A stretch of 64,000 nucleotides of DNA from assembly GCA_965279255.1 (NCBI GenBank), contig OZ257146.1:1054001-1118000 (forward strand). Direction: 5' to 3'. Positions 1 to 12,415 of this stretch are shown here, one piece after another. The position numbers and the translations under genes were made by a program. Numbering within the stretch: position 1 is the first letter of the stretch; every line of letters begins with the position of its first letter. This DNA is from CAMFLJ01 sp965279255 (lineage in GTDB: Bacteria; Actinomycetota; Acidimicrobiia; Acidimicrobiales; Acidimicrobilacustridaceae). Under the pieces are notes generated by a model, which saw only the letters and a program-made list of their open reading frames with translations, was not told the DNA's origin and ran no database searches.

Positions 1-1363
1 CCGCTTCGAAGGCGGCCCCGCCGAGGAGCTGATGGCCTTCACCGTCAGCCTTCCGTTCGACGCCCGCCTGGCGGGTGACGACATCGCCGGGTCGCGGGCC
101 CACGTCCGCGGCCTCGCACGCGGCGGCATCCTCACCGACGCCGAGCGCGACGACGTGCTCGCCGCCCTCGACGCCGTCGAGGCCGAGCTGGCGGGGGGCA
201 CCCTGGTGTTCCTGCCCTCCGACGAGGACATCCACACCGCGGTCGAGCGGCGCGTCACCGAGCTGGCGGGCCCCGCCGGCGGCAAGCTCCACACCGGCCG
301 GAGCCGCAACGACCAGGTCGCCACCGACCTCCGCCTGTTCGCCAAGCGCGAGCTGGCCGTGGTCGCCGAGCGGGTGCTCGGCCTCCAGCAGGTGCTCCAC
401 GACCGGGCCGTCGAGGCCGGCGACGCCTATCTCCCCGGCTACACCCACCTCCAGCGGGCCCAGCCCGTGCTGCTGGCCCATCACCTGCTGGCCCACGCCT
501 GGGCGCTCTCGCGCGACCTCGACCGGCTGGGCGACACCATCCGCCGCCTCGACGTCTCGCCGTTGGGTGCCGGCGCCCTGGCCGGCTCGTCACTCCCGCT
601 CGATCCGGCCGGCACCGCCGCCGACCTGGGGTTCGCCGGCGTGTTCCCCAACTCGCTCGACGCCGTCAGCGACCGCGACTTCGTGGCCGAGGGGCTGTTC
701 GACCTCGCTCTGCTGGGCGTGCACCTGTCGCGCCTGGCCGAGGAGATCATCCTGTGGTCGACCGACGAGTTCGGGTTCCTCGGCCTCGCCGACGCCTACT
801 CCACGGGCTCGTCGATGCTGCCGCAGAAGAAGAACCCCGACATCGCCGAGCTCACCCGGGGCAAGACCGGGCGCCTCATCGGCAACCTCACCGGCCTGCT
901 GGCCACGCTCAAGGCCCTGCCGCTCGCCTACAACCGTGACCTCCAGGAGGACAAGGAGCCGTTCTTCGACTCCCTCGACACCGTGGTCCTCGCCCTGTCG
1001 GCGATGACGGGCCTACTGGCCTCGTCGACCTTCCGCCTCGAGGCCATGGCCGAGGCCGCCGACGCTCCGACCTCGGCGGCCACCGACCTGGCCGAGCACC
1101 TGGTGGCCGGGGGCATGCCGTTCCGTGAGGCCCACGCCGTGGTGGGCGCGCTCGTGCGCCAGAGCCTCGACGAGGGCATCGCCCTGCGCGTCCTGGTCGA
1201 GGCCTCGCCCGAGCTCGGTCCCGACGCCCTGTTCCTGCTCGACCGAGGCACCGCGGTGCGACGCCGCACCACCCCGGGTGGTGCCGGCCCCGACCCGGTG
1301 GCCGCCCAGCTGCGGGCGTTCGCCGACCGCCTGGCCGCCGACCGGGCCCGCTGGGACGGGTGA
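1..1363 (+). CDS. argH: Argininosuccinate lyase, 5' end cut by window edge
   Basis: Splits argininosuccinate into arginine and fumarate, the last step of arginine synthesis, in the cytoplasm. The reading frame is open from base 2 and begins RFEGGPAEEL, which is the usual ArgH start (WGGRFEGG...) minus a few residues, so only the extreme N-terminus is missing. About 453 residues are visible, close to the family's roughly 460-480. The HTGRSRND substrate-binding segment lies near bases 290-312, and the fumarase/lyase signature GSSMLPQKKNPD near 805-842. The ATG at base 32 is internal and is not the real start. The stop overlaps the next gene's GTG start, so the two are probably co-transcribed. 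Confidence 0.97.
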   Translation, partial: RFEGGPAEELMAFTVSLPFDARLAGDDIAGSRAHVRGLARGGILTDAERDDVLAALDAVEAELAGGTLVFLPSDEDIHTAVERRVTELAGPAGGKLHTGRSRNDQVATDLRLFAKRELAVVAERVLGLQQVLHDRAVEAGDAYLPGYTHLQRAQPVLLAHHLLAHAWALSRDLDRLGDTIRRLDVSPLGAGALAGSSLPLDPAGTAADLGFAGVFPNSLDAVSDRDFVAEGLFDLALLGVHLSRLAEEIILWSTDEFGFLGLADAYSTGSSMLPQKKNPDIAELTRGKTGRLIGNLTGLLATLKALPLAYNRDLQEDKEPFFDSLDTVVLALSAMTGLLASSTFRLEAMAEAADAPTSAATDLAEHLVAGGMPFREAHAVVGALVRQSLDEGIALRVLVEASPELGPDALFLLDRGTAVRRRTTPGGAGPDPVAAQLRAFADRLAADRARWDG

Positions 1364-1992
1364 GGGGTCGGCGGCTGCGCCGGCCCTTCTACGCCCGCGA
1401 CCCGCGCACGGTCGCACCTGAGCTGCTCAACAAGGTGCTGGTGCACGACGGTCGGGCGGCCCGCATCGTCGAGGTCGAGGCCTACACCGGCGCCGACGAC
1501 CCCGGCAGCCACGCCTTCCGTGGCGAGACACCGCGCACCCGGGTGATGTTCGGACCGGCGGGGCACCTGTACGTGTACTTCACCTACGGCATGCACTGGT
1601 GCGCCAACGCGGTCTGCGGCCCCGACGGCGACGCCGGTGCCGTGCTGCTGCGGGCGGCGGCGCCCCTCGAGGGCCTCGATGCCATGCGCCTGGCCCGGGT
1701 CGCGGCCCGGCGCGAGCGCGACCTGTGCAGCGGCCCCGCCAAGCTGTGCCAGGCCTTCGGCCTCGACGGGGCCCACGACGGCGCCGACCTGGTCACCGCC
1801 GACCGGGGCGTCACCATCGTCGACGACGGCACGCCACCACCGCCCGAGCCGGGCGTGAGCACCCGCATCGGGCTCTCCGCCGGGGCCGACCGTCCCTGGC
1901 GGTGGTATGTACCCGGCGATCCCAACGTGTCCGCCCATCGTGGGGCACCGGCACGCCGCCCCCGTCCCGCTCGCCAGACCGGAGCATCCTGA
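1360..1992 (+). CDS. mpg: 3-methyladenine DNA glycosylase (AAG/MPG family)
   Basis: Removes alkylated and deaminated purines from DNA as the first step of base excision repair. It is 210 residues long, typical for bacterial MPG. The catalytic segment EVEAYTGADDPGSHA gives E40 as the likely general base, with Y42 and H51 as the base-flipping and stacking residues by analogy to human AAG E125, Y127 and H136. The FTYGMHWCANAV segment (about 74-85) is also family-typical. The GTG start overlaps the argH stop (GTGA) and the stop overlaps the next ATG (ATGA), so translation is coupled on both sides. In Mycobacterium mpg is also next to tyrS (from memory). Confidence 0.93.
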   Translation: MRGRRLRRPFYARDPRTVAPELLNKVLVHDGRAARIVEVEAYTGADDPGSHAFRGETPRTRVMFGPAGHLYVYFTYGMHWCANAVCGPDGDAGAVLLRAAAPLEGLDAMRLARVAARRERDLCSGPAKLCQAFGLDGAHDGADLVTADRGVTIVDDGTPPPPEPGVSTRIGLSAGADRPWRWYVPGDPNVSAHRGAPARRPRPARQTGAS

Positions 1993-2630
1993 TGACCGAG
2001 CCCACCCTCGATCGCCCCGCAGCCGTGGCGCCCGCCGACCTCGAGCGGACCGAGGACCTCCGACTGGTGGTCCGGGCCCTCGACGCGTTCGAGGCGGTCG
2101 ACGATCAGCAGGCCGAGGTCCGCACGACGATGCTCGCCTTCGCCGCCGAGCACCCCGACGCCCTGTGGCGCACCTGCACCAACGGGCACTTCACCGGCTC
2201 GGCCCTGGTGGTCGACGCGTCGGCCGAGCGGGTGCTCGTGATGTTCCACACCAAGCTGCGCAAGTGGCTCCAGCCGGGCGGTCACCTCGACGGTGACGCC
2301 AACCTGGCGGCGTCCGCGCTGCGCGAGGCCTCCGAGGAGACGGGCATCGAGGGCCTGCGGGTGCTGGCGCCCGCCGTCGACCTCGACATCCACGAGGTCA
2401 GGCCGCCGGCCGAGCCCCCGCACCTGCACCTCGACATCCGCTTCGTGGTGCTGGCGCCCGCGGACGCCACCGTGGTGGGCAACCACGAGTCGGAGGCCCT
2501 GCGTTGGGTCCTGCCCACGGAGCTCGACGAGCTCGGCGCCGACGAGAGCCTCCACCGGCTCACCGAGCGCGGCCTCGCCCTCGCCCGCCGCCTCAGCGGG
2601 CCGACGGCGGGGGCACCGGGGGAGCGCTAG
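1992..2630 (+). CDS. NUDIX hydrolase-like protein
   Basis: A 212-residue NUDIX-fold protein that probably hydrolyses a nucleoside-diphosphate derivative; the substrate cannot be told. The ATG overlaps the mpg stop, which fixes the start. The NUDIX box lies at about residues 97-119: GGHLDGD, then REASEETGI with the metal-binding REXXEE intact. The first Glu of the consensus (G-x5-E) is Ala103 here, so the box is not canonical. The gene converges on the minus-strand membrane-protein gene and the two overlap by about 4 bases at their stops. The catalytic core suggests activity, but the Ala leaves some doubt. Confidence 0.85.
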   Translation: MTEPTLDRPAAVAPADLERTEDLRLVVRALDAFEAVDDQQAEVRTTMLAFAAEHPDALWRTCTNGHFTGSALVVDASAERVLVMFHTKLRKWLQPGGHLDGDANLAASALREASEETGIEGLRVLAPAVDLDIHEVRPPAEPPHLHLDIRFVVLAPADATVVGNHESEALRWVLPTELDELGADESLHRLTERGLALARRLSGPTAGAPGER

Positions 2631-3214
2631 GCGAGGTCCCCGGGGGTCATGCAGTTCTCCATCTCGTTGTACTTGGCGAAGAAGTCGATCGGCTCGGTGA
2701 CCTGCCGCTTGTCCTTCTCCGTCACGAGGAACCGCGCCTGGGTGTCGTCGGCGAGGGCGGCCACGTAGTTCTGGCGGTCGCCGAGGTAGGTCTGCCAGTC
2801 GCCGAGCCACTCCTGGGTCATGCGGCCGTCCTCGCCCTGGTCGGCGGCGGGGGCGACGGCCCGCAGGCGCACGAGCATGGTGTCGAGGTAGCCGTTGGCC
2901 TGGGCGATGACCTCGGAGCGGGCGCCGGCGTCGCGGGTGGCGTAGGCCGGCGGCAGGGCGCCGATCTGGTTCGCCGCGTCGGTGCAGATCGACTGGAACT
3001 GCACGGCGTAGTCCTTGTTGGAGAGCAGGCCCGGGGGGTCCTTCTCGGTCGGCCCCCACAGGGCGTAGGCCCACAGCGCGGCGATGGCGACGGCCACGAC
3101 CAGGGCCAGGATGCGCCCGCTGCGCCGCCCGAGCGACATGGGCTCGGCGTCGTCGACGAGGCCGTCGGGCTCCGGACCGGCCGGGCCGGAGGGCGAGACG
3201 GGGGCATCGGGCAT
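2627..3214 (-). CDS. Small single-pass membrane protein of unknown function
   Basis: A 195-residue protein that I do not recognise. A Pro/Asp-rich cytoplasmic N-terminus of about 33 residues is followed by one hydrophobic helix (about 34-53, ILALVVAVAIAALWAYALW). The remaining 140 residues are soluble, with two Cys, and would lie outside the membrane (sequence SICTDAANQIGALPP onward). I took the ATG at 3212-3214 because the in-frame extension upstream of it overlaps tyrS in antisense. It sits between the NUDIX gene and tyrS but on the opposite strand, divergent from tyrS. The place held by a lipoprotein gene (lprJ) near tyrS in Mycobacterium is similar, but no homology is claimed. Confidence 0.75.
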   Translation of the reverse strand: MPDAPVSPSGPAGPEPDGLVDDAEPMSLGRRSGRILALVVAVAIAALWAYALWGPTEKDPPGLLSNKDYAVQFQSICTDAANQIGALPPAYATRDAGARSEVIAQANGYLDTMLVRLRAVAPAADQGEDGRMTQEWLGDWQTYLGDRQNYVAALADDTQARFLVTEKDKRQVTEPIDFFAKYNEMENCMTPGDLA

Positions 3215-3307
3215 GGGCTCACTGTGGCCCGGCACGGCCACGGTCGCCAGTCGGAGCCGCCCGAACGGGCTGGACGGAGCGGGCCGGAGCGGGGAGAGTG
3301 ACCGACC

Positions 3308-4585
3308 GTGAGCCTCGCCGACATCCTCGACGACCTGCAGGCCCGGGGCCTGCTCCACGACTCGACCGACGCGGACGCGCTCCGGCATCGGTTGGGGGAG
3401 GGCCCGGTCACGGTCTATGCCGGCTTCGACCCCACCGCTGACAGCCTCCACGTGGGCAACCTCGTCCCGTTGCTCCTCCTGCGCCGGTTCCAGGTGTTCG
3501 GTCACCGGCCGGTGGCGCTGGCCGGAGGGGCCACCGGGATGATCGGCGACCCGGGCGGCCGCTCCTCGGAGCGCAACCTGCTCGACCGCGCCACCCTCGA
3601 CCGCAACCTGGCCGCCATCAAGGGCCAGCTCGAGCGGCTGCTCGACTTCACCGACGGGCCGGGTCAGGCCCGCCTGGTCGACAACCGTGACTGGACCGAG
3701 CCGGTGGGGGTGCTCGAGTTCCTCCGCGACGTCGGCAAGCACGTCACGGTGAACACCATGCTGGCCAAGGAGTCGGTGCGGGCCCGGGTGGAGAGCGACG
3801 CGGGCATCTCCTTCACCGAGTTCAGCTACATGCTCCTGCAGGCCAACGACTACCGGCACCTGCACGACACGATGGGTGTCGAGCTCCAGGTCGGCGGCTC
3901 CGACCAGTGGGGCAACATCACCGCGGGCATCGACCTGATCCGGCGCACGAGCGGGGGCCACGTCCACGGCCTCACCGTGCCCCTGGTGACCCGGGCCGAC
4001 GGCCAGAAGTTCGGCAAGTCCGTCGAGGGATCGGTGTGGCTGTCCGCCGAGCGCACGACGCCGTACGCCTTCTACCAGTACTTCGTGAACGTCGACGACC
4101 GTGACGTCGAGCGCTTCCTGCTCCAGTTGACGCTGCTACCGGTGGCCGAGGTGGCCGAGGTCATGGTCCGCCACGCCGAGGCGCCCGAGCGTCGGGCCGC
4201 CCAGCAGGTGCTGGCCCGGGCGGTGACCGCCCTGGTGCACGGCGACGACGAGGCCGAGCGCGCCGCAGGGGCCAGCCAGGGCTTCACCCGCAGCACCGCG
4301 GAGCTCGGGGCGGGGGAGTGGGACGAGTTGGCCGCCAGCCTGCCCAACGTGCCCCTCGGCCCGGACGACCTCGGCCGGCCGCTGATCGACCTCCTGGTGG
4401 AGCACGACGGCCTCAAGTCCAAGAGCGAGGGGCGGCGCCTGGCCGACCAGGGCGGGCTCTACCTCAACGACGTGGCCGTGCCCGCAGACCGGGTGCTGGC
4501 CGCCGACGACCTGGTGGAGGGCGGATGGGCCATGGTGCGCAAGGGCAAGAAGCAGCGCTATGTCATCCGTCTGAACGGAGTTTGA
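3308..4585 (+). CDS. tyrS: Tyrosyl-tRNA synthetase
   Basis: Charges tRNA-Tyr with tyrosine. The protein has 425 residues, typical of bacterial TyrRS. The class I HIGH-like motif is HVGN (about 48-51) and the KMSKS-like loop is KFGKS (about 234-238). A C-terminal S4 RNA-binding domain carries KSKSEGRRLADQGG and YLNDVAV (from about residue 360). The start is GTG at 3308. The rrn promoter region begins right after the stop: the first candidate promoter is only about 20 bases downstream, so transcription read-through into the rRNA leader is possible. Confidence 0.97.
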   Translation: MSLADILDDLQARGLLHDSTDADALRHRLGEGPVTVYAGFDPTADSLHVGNLVPLLLLRRFQVFGHRPVALAGGATGMIGDPGGRSSERNLLDRATLDRNLAAIKGQLERLLDFTDGPGQARLVDNRDWTEPVGVLEFLRDVGKHVTVNTMLAKESVRARVESDAGISFTEFSYMLLQANDYRHLHDTMGVELQVGGSDQWGNITAGIDLIRRTSGGHVHGLTVPLVTRADGQKFGKSVEGSVWLSAERTTPYAFYQYFVNVDDRDVERFLLQLTLLPVAEVAEVMVRHAEAPERRAAQQVLARAVTALVHGDDEAERAAGASQGFTRSTAELGAGEWDELAASLPNVPLGPDDLGRPLIDLLVEHDGLKSKSEGRRLADQGGLYLNDVAVPADRVLAADDLVEGGWAMVRKGKKQRYVIRLNGV

Positions 4586-4605
4586 CGACGCCCTGACCAG
4601 GCGAA

Positions 4606-4633
4606 TTGCATCGTTCTGGGAAACGGGTAGTGT
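4606..4633 (+). promoter_or_regulatory. Candidate rrn promoter P1
   Basis: TTGCAT (4606-4611), a 16-nt spacer, then TAGTGT (4628-4633). This is the first of three similar boxes upstream of the 16S gene. It shares the TTGCA -35 core with P2 and P3 and lies about 20 bases after the tyrS stop. Confidence 0.5.
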
Positions 4634-4704
4634 TCATCGGCCCCGAAGAACTGCTTCTGCAGCTCCCGCGGGGTGGGAAGTGACAAGGGCCACTTGATGC
4701 TGGG

Positions 4705-4733
4705 TTGCACCAGTGTGAACGGCCTGCTAACTT
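4705..4733 (+). promoter_or_regulatory. Candidate rrn promoter P2
   Basis: TTGCAC (4705-4710), an exact 17-nt spacer, then TAACTT (4728-4733). The -10 box fits TANNNT and the -35 box is identical to that of P3. Confidence 0.6.
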
Positions 4734-4839
4734 CTCTCTTCCGCCACCACAGCCGGTCTGACTGGCTCGGTGGGTCCCCCCGGACGCAGCACGGAACGCA
4801 CGGCCCCTCAGCTTCACCGAGGGTCCCTCTGCCCCCGAG

Positions 4840-4868
4840 TTGCACAGTCCTGAGGGCCCCGCTAAGGT
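4840..4868 (+). promoter_or_regulatory. Candidate rrn promoter P3
   Basis: TTGCAC (4840-4845), an exact 17-nt spacer, then TAAGGT (4863-4868). It lies 135 bases after P2 with the same geometry, about 380 bases upstream of mature 16S. Confidence 0.6.
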
Positions 4869-5244
4869 GGCTCTCCGCTCCGGAGAGCAGCTTCGCCTAG
4901 CGAAGTAGAGACCGGAGCAGAACGGTCCCAACCGCTCGAGCCTCGCTCGATGCAGGGGGATCGGCACAGAGTGCGCCGAGTTCAGGCCTTGCCTTCTCGG
5001 TCCGGTGCTCCTTGAAAACGGAACAGAGGACGAAAAAGCCAGTGCGGGCGATCACCGCCACGGCGTCCACCCAAGCTTTGTGCTTCGGCGCAGGGTGGTC
5101 GTACGAGTCGTGATCGTTCACCTAGCAATTCCGGTGTCAGTCCTAACCCGATTGACACCAATCTTCGAGATTCAGAGAGGAGAGCCCCTCTCTCTCGGAC
5201 TTTTCAAAGCGATCGTGGTTCGCCCTTCGGGGTGGGCCGAGATC
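4869..5244 (+). other. 16S leader (pre-rRNA 5' region)
   Basis: Non-coding leader between the last promoter and mature 16S; no convincing gene was seen. It holds a boxA-like motif (5004-5030, CTCCTTGAAAACGGAACAG), a 7-bp hairpin GGTGTCA (5133-5139) with TGACACC (5153-5159), and a short purine/pyrimidine hairpin near 5172-5194. The segment 5208-5217 can pair with 6801-6810 after 16S, and so probably forms the RNase III processing stem. Confidence 0.65.
5004..5030 (+). promoter_or_regulatory. boxA-like antitermination motif in rrn leader
   Basis: GGTGCTCCTTGAAAACGG resembles the actinobacterial boxA region, where NusB/S10 load to make rRNA transcription resistant to Rho. A close copy (GGCGCCCCTTGAGAATTGC) lies in the 16S-23S spacer at 7074-7100, as expected if both rRNAs carry their own nut-like site. 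Confidence 0.5.
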
Positions 5245-6776
<1,532 letters not shown>

Positions 6777-7073
6777 AGTCCAGCTCGCAAGAGCACCTCT
6801 CACGATCGTTCGACCATCAGGTCGGACCGCTGAGATGGATTCCCAGTTGGTGCACTGGCTACTCGGCAGCAAGATGCCGACGTCGGATGGAGCTCTCGGG
6901 CTCTCCGCCGTCGACGGACTGGTGCCGTCGCCCTCTGTTCCGTTTTGAGGGAGTGCGCAAGCACTCGCTCTTCTCGGCGATCAACGCCCCTCCAGAAGCC
7001 TCGAGCTCAGCTCGGTGGACGGGGGAGAGCGCATCGCCGGCCCGTCGCCCAGGCCTCAACGGCCGACGACACA

Positions 7074-7100
7074 GGCGCCCCTTGAGAATTGCATAGCGAG
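7074..7100 (+). promoter_or_regulatory. boxA-like motif in the spacer
   Basis: GGCGCCCCTTGAGAATTGC, a near copy of the leader motif at 5004-5030. It lies just before the 23S processing stem, the usual place for the second boxA of an rrn operon. Confidence 0.5.
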
Positions 7101-7116
7101 CACGAGCATCTTTGTT
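7092..7116 (+). other. 5' strand of 23S processing stem
   Basis: Bases 7095-7110 pair with 10188-10203 as 16 consecutive pairs (15 Watson-Crick, one G-U at 7106/10192). The helix extends outward (7092-7094) and, after one mismatch at 7111, inward. This is the expected RNase III substrate that releases pre-23S. Confidence 0.75.
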
Positions 7117-7117
7117 C

Positions 7118-10181
<3,064 letters not shown>

Positions 10182-10183
<2 letters not shown>

Positions 10184-10206
10184 CAATGATGTTCGTGCTC
10201 GCTGTG
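10182..10206 (+). other. 3' strand of 23S processing stem
   Basis: Partner of 7092-7116. The core GATGTTCGTGCTCGCT (10188-10203) is complementary to the spacer strand over 16 positions, closing a helix around the entire 23S. Confidence 0.75.
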
Positions 10207-10263
10207 GAGTTCTCGAGAGGGGACGGCTGCCATCTCTGATGGCGCCACTCTCTTGACAAAGAT

Positions 10264-10380
<117 letters not shown>

Positions 10381-10391
10381 TTCTCAGTAAG

Positions 10392-10416
10392 GAGGGGCCC
10401 CGAAAGGGGCCCTTTC
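10392..10416 (+). terminator. rrn operon intrinsic terminator
   Basis: Stem GGGGCCCC (10394-10401) with GAAA tetraloop (10402-10405) and partner strand GGGGCCCT (10406-10413), followed by TTTCTTCGTTTT. It begins about 12 nt after 5S and is the only terminator in the window with a clear T-rich tail. Confidence 0.88.
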
Positions 10417-10464
10417 TTCGTTTTCGCCCCGGAGCGTCGTCCGTGGGCATCGCCTCTGAGCCGA

Positions 10465-10470
10465 TAGGTT
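10465..10470 (+). promoter_or_regulatory. -10 box for leaderless TPR-protein mRNA
   Basis: TAGGTT, then 7 nt, then the ATG at 10478. This spacing puts the transcription start at or near the A of the ATG. Confidence 0.45.
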
Positions 10471-10477
10471 GTTTCGC

Positions 10478-12286
10478 ATGGCCCGTCCTGATTCCTCTGG
10501 TTCTTCGCGCCCCCGTGGGGGCCGCCCTTCCGCCTCCGGCGGTCGTAGCGGCGCGCCCGGGCGCAGCTCCGGCACGGGGGGTTCGGGCGGCAAGGGCCGA
10601 TCCGGTCCCTCCGCCGGTTCAGGCGGCTCCGGTCGTCCCAGCAGCCGTGGTGCCGGCTCGAGCTCGGGCCGCCCCAGCGGTGGCTCCGGTGCCGGACGCC
10701 CCTCCGGCCGGGGTCCCGGTGGCAGCACCCGCTCCGGCCCTCCTTCGCGCGGCTCCTCCAGCAGCGCGGGCCGTCCGGGCGCCGCTCGTAGTTCCTCGTC
10801 GGGCTCGGGTCGGTATGACCGGGATGACCGTGACGACCGAGGTCGTCCGGCCCGCACCACCGCCGATCGGTACAAGCGCAGTGACAGCAGCAGCTCCGGC
10901 CGCTCGTCGGGCCCGTCGCGGAGCTCGTCCTCGAGCTCCGATCGCTACAGCCGAGACGACCGCGGCGGCTCGGGCCGCTCGTCGGGCCCGTCCCGCGGCT
11001 CCTCGTCCAGCTCGGGTCGGTATGACCGGGATGACCGTGACGACCGAGGTCGTCCGGCCCGCACCACCGCAGATCGCTACAAGCGCAGTGACAGCAGCAG
11101 CTCCGGCCGCTCGTCGGGCCCGTCGCGGAGCTCGTCCTCGAGCTCCGATCGCTACAGCCGAGACGACCGTGGCGGCTCGGGCCGTTCCGGTGCTCCCCGG
11201 TCGTCGGCGCCGGGCCGTTCCGGCATCGCCCGCGACGGTGCCGACGAGCGCGCGTCACGCCGCAGCGCCCCCCGTGGTGGCAACGCCGGCCAGCGCCAGG
11301 GCAGCGGCCGGGCGTGGGACGACGAGCCCGCCATCGACACCCCGAAGAGCTGGGGCGGGGTCGCCCGCCGCGGCGCCGGAGCAGCCACCGGTCGTCGCGT
11401 GGCCGGTGCCTCGACGGCCTGGCGTGATGCCGTGGAGGCCTCGCAGCCGAACCGTGCACCCACCTCGGCCCGCCGTGCGGCACCCCCGAAGGACGCCAAG
11501 GCCGCCGAGGCCGCCGACGTCGAGCGTCGCGCCGCCCGCGACGCTCGCGCCGCCGAGGACTGGGTCATGGTCGAGGAGGTCCGCGACGAGGCCGCCAGTG
11601 CGGTGAAGCGGGCGTCGTCCTCGTCGCGCCGCCGTCCCTCGGCCGAGCCCGTGCCGCTCAACCTGGCCGAGGAGGTCAAGGCCCAGCTGGCCAAGGCCGT
11701 CGGCAACGCCCGCAGCGAGCGCGTCGAGCGTCGCCTGGCCGAGGCCGCCGACCACTTCGAGAACGACCGCTACGGCGACGCCGCCCGCATCCTCAAGAAG
11801 CTGTCCGACGAGGCCCCGACGGTGCCGGCGGTGCGTGAGCTCTACGGGCTCACGCTGTACCGCAAGGAGAACTGGACCCAGGCGGCCCGTGAGCTCGAGG
11901 CCTTCCGGCTGCTGTCGAACTCGACCGAGCAGCACCCCGTGCTGGCCGACTGCTACCGGGCCCTGCGGCAGTGGCCCCAGGTCGAGGAGCTCTGGAACGA
12001 GCTGCGCGAGGCCTCACCCGACGCCGAGCTCGTCACCGAGGGCCGCATCGTGATGGCCGGCTCCCTGGCCGACCGCGATCGGGTCGTCGACGCCATCAGG
12101 CTCCTGCAGGCCGGCTGGTCGTTCCCCAAGCGGCCCCGCCCGCACCACCTGCGTCGGGCCTACACCCTGGCCGACCTCTACGAGCGGGCGGGCGAGGTGC
12201 CCCGGGCGCGCGATCTCTTCCAGCGCATCCTCACCGCCGACCCCGACTTCGCCGACGTCAGCGACCGGCTCCGCAACCTGCGCTGA
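10478..12286 (+). CDS. Ser/Gly/Arg-rich disordered protein with C-terminal TPR-like repeats
   Basis: A 602-residue protein with two halves. Residues 1 to about 290 are low-complexity Ser/Gly/Arg/Pro with (Y/R)DRDDRG and SGRSSGPSR motifs, highly basic and almost certainly unfolded. Residues from about 417 to the end form helical pairs that look like tetratricopeptide repeats (AADHFENDRYGDAARILKKL, then LYERAGEVPRARDLFQRIL). A 207-bp segment inside the disordered half is duplicated (10804-11187). In Mycobacterium a TPR gene (Rv1691, from memory) lies in the same tyrS-HAD interval, so this is probably its ortholog with a long extension. ATG 10478 is preferred over TTG 10469 because of the -10 box 7 nt upstream. 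The function is unknown; RNA or ribosome binding is only a guess from the RG/RS-like tail. Confidence 0.85.
   Translation: MARPDSSGSSRPRGGRPSASGGRSGAPGRSSGTGGSGGKGRSGPSAGSGGSGRPSSRGAGSSSGRPSGGSGAGRPSGRGPGGSTRSGPPSRGSSSSAGRPGAARSSSSGSGRYDRDDRDDRGRPARTTADRYKRSDSSSSGRSSGPSRSSSSSSDRYSRDDRGGSGRSSGPSRGSSSSSGRYDRDDRDDRGRPARTTADRYKRSDSSSSGRSSGPSRSSSSSSDRYSRDDRGGSGRSGAPRSSAPGRSGIARDGADERASRRSAPRGGNAGQRQGSGRAWDDEPAIDTPKSWGGVARRGAGAATGRRVAGASTAWRDAVEASQPNRAPTSARRAAPPKDAKAAEAADVERRAARDARAAEDWVMVEEVRDEAASAVKRASSSSRRRPSAEPVPLNLAEEVKAQLAKAVGNARSERVERRLAEAADHFENDRYGDAARILKKLSDEAPTVPAVRELYGLTLYRKENWTQAARELEAFRLLSNSTEQHPVLADCYRALRQWPQVEELWNELREASPDAELVTEGRIVMAGSLADRDRVVDAIRLLQAGWSFPKRPRPHHLRRAYTLADLYERAGEVPRARDLFQRILTADPDFADVSDRLRNLR
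10804..11187 (+). repeat. Tandem in-frame duplication, 207-bp unit
   Basis: Unit 1 is 10804-11010; unit 2 starts at 11011 and stays nearly identical to about 11187, with only a few base changes. The offset is exactly 207 bp (69 codons), so the frame is kept. Each unit encodes GRYDRDDRDDRGRPARTTAD followed by Ser/Arg-rich sequence. Confidence 0.9.
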
Positions 12287-12323
12287 GCCCCCCCCGGTCG
12301 GGCCCACTGTCACACCCCCTCCG

Positions 12324-12329
12324 TAGGGT
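12324..12329 (+). promoter_or_regulatory. Candidate -10 box upstream of SSB-like gene
   Basis: TAGGGT lies 8 nt before an in-frame GTG (12338) and about 86 nt before the Shine-Dalgarno-led ATG at 12416. It could serve either a leaderless long form or a leadered short form. Confidence 0.35.
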
Positions 12330-12415
12330 GGTCGCCGGTGGCCTCGGTCGCCGACTTCCCCCACACGACCCGAGCGGTCGCGCCCCGAGGCGCCCGCCGA
12401 GTGGGGGAGGTCCCC

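Noticed and set aside
32..34. ATG at base 32 as the argH start
   Set aside because: The frame upstream to base 2 encodes the conserved RFEGGPAEEL N-terminus, so the gene is cut by the window edge.
5152..5157. TTGACA at 5152 as a fourth rrn promoter
   Set aside because: No -10 box follows at 16-18 nt, and the sequence forms the right arm of a leader hairpin.
10804..11187. Repeat pair as a CRISPR or transposon
   Set aside because: The two copies are adjacent, in frame and coding, with no spacers or transposase.
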